Position numbers and translations under genes: made by a program. The notes beneath the pieces are model-generated. The model was given only the letters and a program-made list of their open reading frames with translations. It searched no databases and was not told the origin of the DNA. A DNA stretch of 16,363 bases from Peptococcaceae bacterium BRH_c23 (GTDB lineage: Bacteria > Bacillota_B > Desulfitobacteriia > Desulfitobacteriales > Desulfitobacteriaceae), in contig LADV01000062.1 in NCBI GenBank assembly GCA_000961805.1, forward strand, positions 1 through 16,363, written 5' to 3'. This document shows positions 8,364 to 14,979 of this stretch, one piece after another; positions within the stretch are counted from its first letter, which is position 1, and the number at the start of each line of letters is the position of its first letter.

Positions 8364-8403
8364 AACGCCCTCCCTTCGTTTTAATCGGCGAAGGGAGGGC
8401 GTT
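8364..8403. repeat. Perfect 15-bp inverted repeat (terminator-like hairpin without a T-run)
   Basis: AACGCCCTCCCTTCG at 8364-8378 and its exact complement at 8389-8403 are separated by 10 nt. The hairpin is GC-rich and sits in the gap between the gltB remnant and the DUF3102 gene. Neither side has a clear run of T, so it may be a weak bidirectional terminator or a remnant of a lost operon's end. Confidence 0.75.
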
Positions 8404-8492
8404 TATGTGCGTTCATTTGCTGGTTAAATTGTCAGTCATGTCGGACGTCCCGAGATTCAGAGGCTTCCATCAAACGGTAGTCCCTTTGGATT

Positions 8493-8594
8493 TAGATTTG
8501 CATCCCACTTCGCATCATATAGATGAGGTGTAACAGTAGGAATGCGTACAATGCATTCCTCTTAAGCTCTATCTATATTATTGCATCAAATCTA
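8493..8594. repeat. Nested, interrupted palindrome of about 102 bp (REP/MITE-like structure)
   Basis: Three perfect 8-bp arm pairs are nested. TAGATTTG (8493-8500) pairs with CAAATCTA (8587-8594), ATATAGAT (8517-8524) with ATCTATAT (8571-8578), and AGGAATGC (8538-8545) with GCATTCCT (8553-8560), around a 7-nt loop. The spacers between the arms are unequal. The structure ends 7 nt beyond the DUF3102 stop codon, so it could be that gene's 3' end structure or a small palindromic repeat element. Confidence 0.7.
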
Positions 8595-8601
8595 GAATTA
8601 T

Positions 8602-9201
8602 TTACCACCTTTCATGAGTGGCATAGGTTTCAACTGTCCTCATATTCGTCCTGGGAACAGGCGGCCACTCTTTAAGCCTTTCCACCATATATTCAGCAAG
8701 CTGGCTCGCGTCTTTACTGCATTTCTCCTTCACTGCCAGATCAAGTCTGGCCAGTTGGCCGAGGGCTACCAGCAGCTCCTGGAATGTATCGGCGATAGTT
8801 TGGCAGCAAGCGGTGCATCTTTCTTCATACTTCGTGGTAAAGGCTGGATGCTCCATGATAAATTTCTCCCGCTCATCTTCAGGAATTCCCAGCAGGAGAA
8901 GAGCCTGGTAGTAGGTCAAATTCGCCAGTACTGGCGAATTTGACCTGCCAACCTCAGCAAATAGGTTATCTCCATATTCTTTAAAAAGCTGCATCAGCTT
9001 GTTGGCTGTGCGCTGGGAATAGCTCACCGATTCCACCAGCCATTTTCCCCATTCTCCATGGGGGAGCAGGTCCTTGGCCTCCTTCAGGCGCTTGCCGATC
9101 TCCATGGCACTGGTAAGCATGAATTTAGAAGTCTCTTGTTTAATCTTATTAATCTCAGCCGCGATGACCAGGGGAGTACGTTCCGTGATGGGTTCATCCA
9201 T
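8602..9201 (-). CDS. DUF3102 domain protein
   Basis: The 199-residue soluble protein starts at ATG 9201-9199, with GGCGGG seven nt upstream as a possible ribosome site. Residues about 8-112 match the DUF3102 pattern I know from phage, plasmid and integrative-element genes of Clostridia. Landmarks are an N-terminal helix (AAEINKIKQE), GKRLKEAKDLLPHGEWGKWL, YSQRTANKLMQL (helix-turn-helix-like), LTYYQALLLLGIPEDEREKF. The C-terminal part (113-199, including a CTACC stretch and LAEYMVERLKEWPPVP) is not familiar. The function of DUF3102 is unknown; a DNA-binding or conjugation-related role is a guess. Residues 86-96 are encoded by a perfect 34-bp palindrome. No partner genes are adjacent, so it looks stranded from its original element. 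Confidence 0.8.
   Translation of the reverse strand: MDEPITERTPLVIAAEINKIKQETSKFMLTSAMEIGKRLKEAKDLLPHGEWGKWLVESVSYSQRTANKLMQLFKEYGDNLFAEVGRSNSPVLANLTYYQALLLLGIPEDEREKFIMEHPAFTTKYEERCTACCQTIADTFQELLVALGQLARLDLAVKEKCSKDASQLAEYMVERLKEWPPVPRTNMRTVETYATHERW
8913..8946. repeat. Perfect 34-bp palindrome inside the DUF3102 gene
   Basis: The 17-nt arm AGGTCAAATTCGCCAGT (8913-8929) is followed without any spacer by its exact reverse complement (8930-8946). It encodes residues 86-96 (RSNSPVLANLT), a segment that still fits the family's pattern. A spacerless palindrome of this length is far beyond chance and resembles a dimer-protein binding site or a resolution/replication site more than an RNA hairpin. 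Confidence 0.9.
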
Positions 9202-9208
9202 TTTGATT

Positions 9209-9250
9209 CCCGCCTTTTTAATAGCTTTAATGACAGCATACGCAGGCGGG
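9209..9250 (-). promoter_or_regulatory. Inverted repeat that could cover the DUF3102 ribosome-binding site
   Basis: On the minus strand CCCGCCT (complement of 9244-9250) is complementary to AGGCGGG (complement of 9209-9215). The latter is the only Shine-Dalgarno-like sequence before the DUF3102 start. Pairing of the two in the leader transcript would hide the ribosome site. The loop is 28 nt, so the effect is plausible but unproven. Confidence 0.4.
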
Positions 9251-9329
9251 TTTAGAATGGTGAAGGCTTGGCTATAACCTCATCAGGTCACCTGCCAAAC
9301 TTGGGAATCTGGTGACAATCCCTGCTAAG

Positions 9330-9380
9330 ATCATGTCCGAAGCAGTTAACTTCAGCTGGTTCGGACATGATTTTTCTTTC
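9330..9380 (+). terminator. Rho-independent terminator-like hairpin
   Basis: ATCATGTCCGAA (9330-9341) pairs perfectly with TTCGGACATGAT (9360-9371) around an 18-nt loop. The 3' arm runs into TTTTCTTTC, a T-rich tail on the plus strand. No plus-strand gene precedes it in the window, so the gene it served seems to have been lost or it acts on the opposite strand. Confidence 0.65.
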
Positions 9381-9560
9381 AGATGGTACCCCCCCGTTTT
9401 ACCACCGAGGGAGGAAAGAAGTTTACAATAACAATTCTCAATCCCAGGGAAGACCTGAATCAAGCTGAGGTCCTGACCGTTCCCTTTGGACTGCCGGCCA
9501 AGGTCCCTCGGCCGGCAGTCTATCCTCTTTTCCTATTCAGAATCACGGCTTTCATCTTGA
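9372..9560 (+). other. Gene-poor spacer with a possible short peptide remnant and a second hairpin
   Basis: A plus-strand frame from about 9383 reads plausibly for a short distance (KKFTITILNPREDLNQAEV) behind a GAGGGAGG ribosome-site-like sequence. However, no good start codon follows that site, and the frame runs into the hairpin at 9489-9520. I see no other gene. It may be the remnant of a small gene lost when the intron fragment arrived. Confidence 0.3.
9489..9532 (+). terminator. Strong hairpin with T-rich tail, just upstream of the intron fragment
   Basis: GACTGCCGGCC (9489-9499) pairs perfectly with GGCCGGCAGTC (9510-9520) around a 10-nt loop and is followed by TATCCTCTTTTCC. It is a plausible rho-independent terminator. 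It lies about 40 nt upstream of the truncated RT gene. Some group II introns (class C) insert behind terminators, but here the intron 5' end is missing, so that link is only suggestive. Confidence 0.7.
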
Positions 9561-10494
9561 ATGGCCATGAATAAAGGTGCACGCACTCCGGGCATCGATG
9601 GCAAGACCAGCAGAAGCTATCAAAAGGAAGACGAGAAAGCTTCCCTCATCAATCAGATTTTAGCAGAGATCAAAGGAAGGTGTTATAAACCTCAGCCCGT
9701 CAGAAGAATCTACATTCCCAAAAATCCAACCGAGAAGCGCGCGATTGGCATCCCCACCATAAAAGGCTCCTCTAAAGATCTTTATCTGCCGCTACGCCGA
9801 TGATTGGTGCATTCTTATTAAAGGCACGCGGGGGCAGGCGGAACTTGTCAAACAAGAGGTCACGAAATTTCTCTTGGAAACCCTGAAATTAGAGCTTTCG
9901 GAGGAGAAAACTCTCATCACTCCGGTCGAAAAGGGGTTTGATTTCCTGGGGTTTAATATTAGGAAATACCCGGACGCGGTTCATGTCAAGCCAACCTTAA
10001 AGGCACTCCGGAAACTGCGGGACAAGGTCAGGGAAATCACCCAAACATTCTTTGCTACGGATTTGGATCTGGGGATTATGAAACTTAACTACGCGCTCAG
10101 AGGGTTTGCGGAATATTACCGTCGGGTCTACAGCAAACGCATCTTCCGGAAGCTGGATTTCTTTATTTGGTGGCATGTTTTACGGCGAGCAAAGCGGTTC
10201 ATTTATGGTAGCAGCAGATACTCCACAGCTAAGTTTTTAAAACAACATTACTATCCTTACAATCAAGATGTTTTCAAAATGAACCGCCACCATAAGGGTA
10301 TTAACTTTGGTACTTGGTCGGAAGAAAAGCAAAAGGCTTGGATGCTCCAAGCTCTGCGGTTTTATCCCATCCAGTACATTAAAGGCCACCCCCAGCTTAA
10401 TCCGTATCTTACTACAGAACGCGCTAAACTGGAAGCTGATAGGAATCTTAACCGTCTTCTGAGTAATCTGGCAAAGTACCCACTGAAAGTTTAA
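9561..10494 (+). pseudogene. Group II intron reverse transcriptase/maturase, broken (RT2-RT4 deleted, frame shifted)
   Basis: The first piece (9561-9803) begins at the RT0/RT1 region with MNKGARTPGIDG and continues to YKPQPVRRIYIPK and KRAIGIPTI. After about 9765 the frame breaks. The second piece reads IFICRYADDWCILI, the catalytic YADD box, from about 9780 in another frame, then KLELSEEKTLIT, GFDFLGFNIRKYPDA, and a maturase X domain (YALRGFAEYYRRVYSKRIFRKLD). It ends in a long C-terminal tail at 10494 with no HNH endonuclease motif. About 130 residues (RT2-RT4, including the first catalytic aspartate) and the whole N-terminus are missing. It cannot make an active RT. Deletion plus frameshift shows it is an old, dead copy. 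Confidence 0.9.
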
Positions 10495-10551
10495 ACTTTT
10501 AACATGAATTGATTATTTGCCTATCTTACCGGAATGTTTTGGCCTGGGTGA

Positions 10552-10640
10552 AAGCCGGATGTGTCGAAAGATCCCTGTCCGGTTTGGAAAGGGGCGTGAG
10601 TGCTACCTGCTTCTAACGAAGTAAGGCGACTCACGCCTAC
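10552..10640 (+). ncRNA. Group II intron domains V and VI
   Basis: Domain V is a 34-nt hairpin at 10552-10585. Its lower stem AAGCCGGA pairs with TCCGGTTT and contains the catalytic AGC triad; it has a 2-nt bulge region and a GAAA tetraloop. Domain VI is the next hairpin, GGCGTGAGT (10593-10601) with ACTCACGCC (10629-10637), with an inner CTTC/GAAG stem. The intron 3' end is the AC at 10639-10640. The usual branch-point position, 8 nt from the end (A10633), appears base-paired rather than bulged in my fold, so the exact 3' end or its activity is uncertain. Confidence 0.85.
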
Positions 10641-11859
10641 TTTGCCTCGTGGTCTCGTTTTTGGCATTAACCACAGATGTTAACCGGTTAAATATATCGT
10701 AATGGTTGGTAGTGACATTGCCCATCCCGTCGGTCGTGGTGTTGACATTACCAACATTGTCATAGGTCTGGCTCTTGGTGTGGTTTAAGGGGTCAATGGT
10801 GGAGAGCAGGCGGTTGTTTTTGTCATAGGTGTATTGGGTTATTTGGTTGAGGGCATCTGTAGATTGGATCTGGACACTGTTATGATTGTAGACCAATTTT
10901 TCTATACTTTTGTTCAAGGGGTCTTGCTTTTGGATTAACCGGTCGAGCGGATCGTAGGTGTTGGTGTAGGTATTGCCCAGCCAGTCGGTTTTGGTGGTTT
11001 GGTTGCCGTCGGCATCATAACCATAGCTGGTGACGTGGAGAATAGGCACACTGTTGAGATTGGTTACAGTGATTTTGCTGCTGGTGAGCTTATTTACTTG
11101 GTTGTAAATGTTTTCCGTGGTGACGTTGTTGCCGTCCACTTGAAAGCGCTTGTTGCCGGCTTTGTCATAACGGATGGAGGTGGTTAGACTTTGGGTGGCG
11201 TCGGCTTTTTGCTCGGTATGGGATAGTTCTCTGCCTTGGTTGTCATAGGTATAGAGATCCACGGGTCCGGCTGGGTTGGTCTTTTGCTTGAGGTTACCGT
11301 TTGTATCATATTGATAAGTGACTGTGCTGGCTGGGATGGTGGTGTCACCGGGATAGGTGGCTTGCATGGGCTTGGACCAGGCGTTGTAAGCAAAGGAGAT
11401 GGTGTTGCCGTTACCGTCGGTTTGGCTTATGAGGTTGCCGGCTGTGTCGCAGGTGTTGGTTTTGATGGTTTGGTTGTTGATTTTGGTGGTGAGCAGGTTA
11501 CCTGCATCATCGTAGGTGTAGGCGGTGATTACGCCATTGGCATTGGTCTGACTTGTTTTCCGACCTATGCCATCATAGCCGTATTGGGTGGTAAATGCCA
11601 GACTGCGCTCGCTGCTGACTGGGTCTAGGACTGCGAGGACGCGGTTGGCCGGGTCATAGGTGGATTGGGTGCCATAGCCGCTGTTGATTTTGGCATCGAC
11701 TGTAGAGCTGGTTCCTGCTTCGTAGCCCAGGGCGTCCAGTTCTTTGATTTTGTTGCCGTTTTGGTCATATTTGTAGGCTTTGGAGATAATGGTTAGCCAC
11801 TTGCTGCTGACTGGATCAAGGTAAGTATAACTCTTGGTTTTGACTCTGTTTACTTCCAT
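10641..11859 (-). pseudogene. YD-repeat/Rhs gene, internal fragment (truncated at both ends)
   Basis: About 400 residues consist almost entirely of YD repeats (YDQNGNKIKELDALGYEAG, YDDAGNLLTTK, YDTNGNLKQKTNPAG, YDADGNQTTK, YDNVGNVNTTTDGMGN). The family sequence stops at FNRLTSVVNAKNETT, where the group II intron 3' end is joined at 10640/10641. The frame then reads through intron sequence to a chance stop at 10603. At the N-terminal side the first recognisable Rhs residues are VKTKSYTYLDPVSSKW. An ATG at 11859 exists, but the frame stays open back to a TAA near 11992 with unfamiliar residues, so the start is a truncation, not a real beginning. There is no secretion signal, core or toxin domain. 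Sequence style differs from the 1218-7424 protein, so it derives from another Rhs gene. Confidence 0.85.
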
Positions 11860-11994
11860 AGATACTTTTAAGAAGACTATTCCCTTTGCACGAAGCGACC
11901 CCCTCAGAAGTACATTTTCATGATTATGAGAGGAGTTATAAATAAATGCTAGGCCATCCGGCTTTTTGTCCGTCGACCTTGAGATTGAAACATG
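11860..11994. other. Short spacer containing the 5' break of the YD-repeat fragment
   Basis: The YD-repeat reading frame continues through this stretch to a stop near 11992, but the residues (VLLRGSLRAKGIVF) are not Rhs-like. The break that removed the 5' part of that gene therefore lies near 11850-11900. I see no promoter or RNA gene. Confidence 0.4.
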
Positions 11995-12339
11995 TTAACA
12001 TGAAGATAAAATAGCAGCATTTATTTTTTGAATCCATATTTTTCGTTTATTAACAACAAATTTTTCAACTATACCGCTAATGGTTATAATCTTCAAACCA
12101 TTTGGTACAAAGCCAGCCGTCAATACAGTTTTTACTTCAGCAATTTGCTTTAACGAAATTACAGTTTCATGTTTTTGATTATTCATATTATGCGATTTGA
12201 ACACAATTTCTTCACTAGTTAAATAAAGCCATCCACCAACGCTTTCAGTTCCCATAAAATGATTAGCTACATCTTCCATAATAATATTCTTTTCCACATT
12301 TATTGCCAATCCTTTTCCTTTAAATTTTTTACTTTGCAT
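11995..12339 (-). CDS. GRAM-domain-like small protein
   Basis: I take the ATG at 12339 as the start (MQSKKFKGKGLAINVEKN...), giving 114 residues. GGGAG lies 9 nt upstream. The frame is open for 29 more codons upstream, but those residues read as non-coding and hydrophobic by chance. The fold signature fits a GRAM/PH-like beta barrel: HFMGTESVGGWLYLTSEEIVF, then KSHNMNNQKHETVISLKQI, then FVPNGLKIIT and GIVEKFVVNKRKIW. In eukaryotes GRAM domains bind phosphoinositides; bacterial versions are small proteins of unknown role. It sits alone between an Rhs fragment and an IS110 element; an orphan immunity gene is possible but unsupported. Confidence 0.7.
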   Translation of the reverse strand: MQSKKFKGKGLAINVEKNIIMEDVANHFMGTESVGGWLYLTSEEIVFKSHNMNNQKHETVISLKQIAEVKTVLTAGFVPNGLKIITISGIVEKFVVNKRKIWIQKINAAILSSC

Positions 12340-12446
12340 GAATACAAACTCCCATGCGCCCTTGGGGGCACAAACTAGTATGAAAATGGGTGAATAACCT
12401 GACAACGTGATTATGATGACACACATTGCACCATAATATGATTATG

Positions 12447-12600
12447 CAGGACAGGTAAGTCGATTTTTTTATGGGCGTTCGACCCCGACATACAAACTGA
12501 TTACGACCATCTTGAGCACAAACTATTGTTGCCACGAGCACAAATATCAAATTTCGGATTGTCAGATGGTTGTGCCCTGCTTAGAAAGGAAGGATATTTT
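12447..12600 (+). ncRNA. Candidate IS110 bridge-RNA region (left non-coding end)
   Basis: This non-coding leader has several paired segments: GTCGA/TCGAC around 12453-12477, CCATCT (12509-12514) with AGATGG further down (about 12564-12569), and GCACAA with TTGTGC across a 28-nt loop (about 12538-12577). GAGCACAAA occurs twice, 24 nt apart. IS110-family members are known to encode a bridge RNA here that pairs with target and donor DNA. I cannot assign target- and donor-binding loops, so the call rests on position and structure. Confidence 0.4.
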
Positions 12601-13850
12601 TTGGATGCTATGCGTGTGTGTTGTGCTGGTCTGGATGTTCATCAAGCCATGGTCGTTGCCTGCATTATTAAGGGGCCTTTAGAATGTAAACCAAAGGTTG
12701 AGATTCGTGAGTTTTCTACGGTATTATCCGGATTACTTGCTTTGCAGGACTGGTTATCCCAAGAAGGATGTACGGACGTTGCTATGGAGAGTACAGGGGT
12801 TTACTGGAAACCAATCCATAATATCTTAGAATCAACTTGCGATATCACCTTAGGCAATGCTAGGCATATCAAGAATTTGCCTGGTCGAAAAACGGATGTA
12901 AATGATGCTCGCTGGATTGCTGAATTACATCGTAGCGGCTTGATTCAGAAGAGTTTTGTCGCCCCACTAGCTATTCGGGAGTTGCGAGATTTAACACGTT
13001 ATCGAAAAAAGCTGAAGGGGTATGAAACCTCTGAGCGAAATCGCATCCTTAAGATTCTTGAAGATGCCAACATTAAGATTTCAACTTACATGTCCGATGT
13101 ATTTGGTGTCTCAGGTCGTCTGATGTTAAATGCGCTAATTGATAGTGAAGTCATCGAAGCTTCTCATCTCGCTGAATTAGCTAAACGACAGCTGCGAGCG
13201 AAGATACCCGAACTAACTCAAGCACTTAATGGGCGAGTTACCAAGCATCATCGCTCCATTATGAAACGGTCCTTTGATCATTTGACGTTCCTAGAACAAC
13301 AGATTGCTGAAATCGAGTTGGATATGGAACAATATTTTGCCCCGTATCAGAATGAAATTGAGTTACTTGATACAATCCCCGGGGTTGGAGTGCATGTAGC
13401 TCAATCAATCCTTGCAGAAATTGGAGTAGACATGTCTGTTTTTCCCTCAGAAGCTCATATTTCTTCGTGGGCAGGATTAAGTCCAGGAAACAACGAGAGC
13501 GCTGGTAAAAAAAAAGTACCCGAACGCCCATGGGCAATAAAGCTCTAAAGACGGCCTCATTAGAAGCAGCTTGGGCAGCCAGCAGAACACGAACCTTTCT
13601 GGGGAGTAAATTCTGGTCTATGGTCGGACGAAAGGGTAAGAAGAAAGTGGCCACAGCAATAGCTCATAAGATTCTTGTGATTGCCTATCATATTCTTGAA
13701 ACCGGAAAACCTTACAATGAAATAGGTGCCGACTTTCTTGAAAAGCGAAGATCAATCTCAACTGAGGAACTCATGGTACGCCGACTTACTAAATTAGGCT
13801 ATAACATAGTCAGAACACCGGAAAACCAGACCAAAGCAAAACCAGCTTAG
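12601..13850 (+). pseudogene. IS110-family transposase, frame broken at an A9 run (possible -1 frameshift)
   Basis: The start is TTG at 12601, 7 nt after AGGAAGG; the in-frame ATG at 12526 is upstream of this site and adds non-homologous residues. The N-terminal DEDD (RuvC-like) domain is complete: D12 (AGLDVHQAM), E63 (VAMESTGVYW), D99 and D102 (RKTDVNDARW). The C-terminal Tnp20 domain shows LLDTIPGVGVHVAQSILAEIG and ISSWAGLSPGNNESAGKKK, which holds the likely catalytic serine. At 13507-13515 nine A residues are followed by GT. The zero frame ends at TAA 13546-13548 after unrelated residues, while the family sequence resumes in the -1 frame (STRTPMGNKALKTASLEAAW) and runs to 13850. Adding one A, or slipping back one base on A AAA AAG, restores a full protein of about 416 residues. 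It is either a recent indel or a slippage site. Confidence 0.9.
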
Positions 13851-13938
13851 GTCATAGATCGGTAAGCTAATTCTTTTTAATAGGGGCCCATTATTTCGTG
13901 TCCCGGGCATGATTATGGCTATTTTATTCAGAGTTACT

Positions 13939-14157
13939 TCAGTATTCCAAGTTACCTAGGAACGCATCATTCCAAGTGAGAGGTTTACTCCAAGTTATTT
14001 TCTTATCAAAAATACTGATTAACAATCCAAATATAAGCCCAAGAAAAGTTCCGACCACAATACCTACATAACAATTGGTTACAATCCCAACAATTACTCC
14101 CATAATAATTCCAAATGGAATTCCTGCTGATAAAAATGTTTTAAAGTTTTCTTTCAT
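13939..14157 (-). CDS. Small two-helix membrane protein (possible orphan immunity protein)
   Basis: The 72-residue protein starts at ATG 14157, preceded by a perfect GGAGG with 7-nt spacing, so it is very likely translated. Two hydrophobic helices are clear: about residues 8-28 (FLSAGIPFGIIMGVIVGIV) and 30-50 (VGIVVGTFLGLIFGLLISIF), followed by a short polar tail (DKKITWSKPLTWNDAFLGNLEY). Glycine spacing suggests tightly packed helices. I do not recognise a named family. Its ATG abuts the stop codon of an Rhs/YD remnant (TGAATG), the same arrangement as the 1202 gene behind the large Rhs gene. Hence an immunity role against a lost Rhs toxin is a reasonable inference. Confidence 0.7.
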   Translation of the reverse strand: MKENFKTFLSAGIPFGIIMGVIVGIVTNCYVGIVVGTFLGLIFGLLISIFDKKITWSKPLTWNDAFLGNLEY

Positions 14158-14338
14158 TCACTTTCCTCCAAAGTCTCTGAGGTTGGTTCTTTGGACATCT
14201 CTGGCTGTCTGATTACCAGATCCGTCTAGTTCTAGGACGACTTTATCTCTGACGTAAACATATTTAGCAATTTGGGTCAGTTGACTTTTTTGGCTACCCT
14301 TAAGCCCTCACCGTTGTAGGTGCTAGACACGTTAGAAT
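14158..14338 (-). pseudogene. YD-repeat/Rhs remnant with a frameshift
   Basis: Reading the minus strand from about 14338, one frame gives STYNGEGLRVAKKVN and then a TGA at 14279-14277. A second frame continues with TQIAKYVYVRDKVVLELDG and SGNQTARDVQRTNL, ending in RDFGGK and TGA at 14160-14158. Both halves match the consensus of Clostridial Rhs proteins (YNGEGLR.. then KYVYEYDKVVLE.DGSGNQTAR), so this is a single piece broken by an indel near 14280. It lacks everything upstream and the Rhs core end. Its stop touches the start codon of the small membrane-protein gene. Confidence 0.8.
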
Positions 14339-14552
14339 ACAAATTATTTTTCCAACATCTACTACCATATTATCATAAATATAAAAAGAAAGGCCAACAG
14401 ACTTTTTACGTCCGTTGACCAATTGTTTTAAATATTTTCGGGTTTCTTGATTCAGCCCAGCCCTTTACATTTACTTTCGCTGAATTTAGCCCCTGCTCAC
14501 TTATTTAGTCATTTGGAATCATTCCACGCAATTGAAGTAATAGTACAATAAC
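14339..14552. other. AT-rich spacer, no gene seen apart from a terminator
   Basis: Apart from the terminator at 14382-14420 I see no gene, promoter or RNA. The sequence between 14421 and 14552 has no frame of interest on either strand. Confidence 0.5.
14382..14420 (-). terminator. Rho-independent terminator for the membrane-protein gene at 14553-14951
   Basis: On the minus strand GGTCAACGGAC pairs over 11 positions (two G-T pairs) with GTCTGTTGGCC around a 7-nt loop, and is followed by TTTCTTTTTAT. It lies about 130 nt downstream of that gene's stop codon. Confidence 0.85.
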
Positions 14553-14951
14553 TTATTCCTCAAATTGAAATTTCTTAGCATAATAATATTTTAAGATATT
14601 GTGGGTACCTATTGAAAATAAAAAACCAAAAAACATCAATCCAATAACTAATAAGGCAACCACCAAGTCTTGACTAACTTTTCCAATTAATAATCTTCCA
14701 ATTCCTAATCCAAGTATACCCGCTGCAAATATTATTCCCATAGGATTTTCCATCTTCCTTTTAACTTTAAAATACCCTCTCTTAATCAACCTTAAAGTAT
14801 TTAAAATGCTTACAATATTTATCATTAAATAAGCAGTCATAGTTAATGATATATAATAACTAGGAACTTTCATTTCTGCCTCTGCTATCTTATATGCAGC
14901 AACTAATAATGATAATGAAATAAAGGTACTATATATTCCAAAAAAAAGCAT
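14553..14951 (-). CDS. Four-helix membrane protein, possibly missing its N-terminus
   Basis: The 132-residue protein has four hydrophobic segments: about 2-20 (LFFGIYSTFISLSLLVAAY), 32-52 (YYISLTMTAYLMINIVSIL), 72-90 (GIIFAAGILGLGIGRLLIG) and 96-116 (LVVALLVIGLMFFGFLFSI). It ends in a charged tail (HNILKYYYAKKFQFEE). I do not recognise a named family. The ATG at 14951 has no Shine-Dalgarno sequence, and the truncated intron starts only about 35 nt upstream, so the true start may have been replaced. The downstream terminator is intact. Small multi-helix proteins beside Rhs genes are often immunity proteins; that is a guess here. Confidence 0.6.
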   Translation of the reverse strand: MLFFGIYSTFISLSLLVAAYKIAEAEMKVPSYYISLTMTAYLMINIVSILNTLRLIKRGYFKVKRKMENPMGIIFAAGILGLGIGRLLIGKVSQDLVVALLVIGLMFFGFLFSIGTHNILKYYYAKKFQFEE

Positions 14952-14979
14952 TAACTGTATTTTTTTTGTTCAGTATTAA

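Larger units (their letters stand above)
9558..10640 (+). mobile_element. Second group II intron, 5'-truncated and internally deleted, with 3' end intact
   Basis: The fragment contains a broken RT/maturase gene (9561-10494) followed by domain V, a domain VI-like hairpin, and a 3' end GCCTAC at 10640. No group II 5' end (GTGYG) or domain I is found upstream; homology starts abruptly inside the RT at about 9561. Its protein and RNA differ from the intron at 1-587/14986-16211, so it is a separate lineage. The 3' exon is a YD-repeat gene fragment on the opposite strand (10641 onward), so the intron entered antisense to that gene. Confidence 0.85.
12438..13917 (+). mobile_element. IS110-family insertion sequence (ends tentative)
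   Basis: A single transposase gene (12601-13850, frame broken) is flanked by about 155 nt of non-coding sequence on the left and 66 nt on the right. IS110 elements lack terminal inverted repeats and rarely give target duplications, so ends cannot be read directly. The 9-mer ATGATTATG occurs at 12438-12446 and 13909-13917, giving tentative limits. The longer left non-coding end fits the IS110 subgroup in which a structured guide ('bridge') RNA lies upstream of the transposase. Confidence 0.7.

Noticed and set aside
8614..9277. Plus-strand frames opposite the DUF3102 gene
   Set aside because: Antisense shadows of a recognised coding sequence.
11184..11628. Frames on both strands within the YD-repeat fragment
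   Set aside because: Repetitive codon periodicity of YD repeats produces long shadow frames; translations are low-complexity.
12340..12426. N-terminal extension of the GRAM-like gene (start at 12426)
   Set aside because: The extra residues are not part of the fold, no ribosome site precedes that ATG, and an ATG at 12339 has a usable one.
12329..12550. 73-codon minus-strand frame in the IS110 left end
   Set aside because: It spans the presumed IS border and the GRAM gene in another frame, with no ribosome site and no family resemblance.
12526..12600. Upstream ATG as the IS110 transposase start
   Set aside because: The 25 extra residues do not fit the family and the TTG at 12601 has an ideally spaced AGGAAGG.
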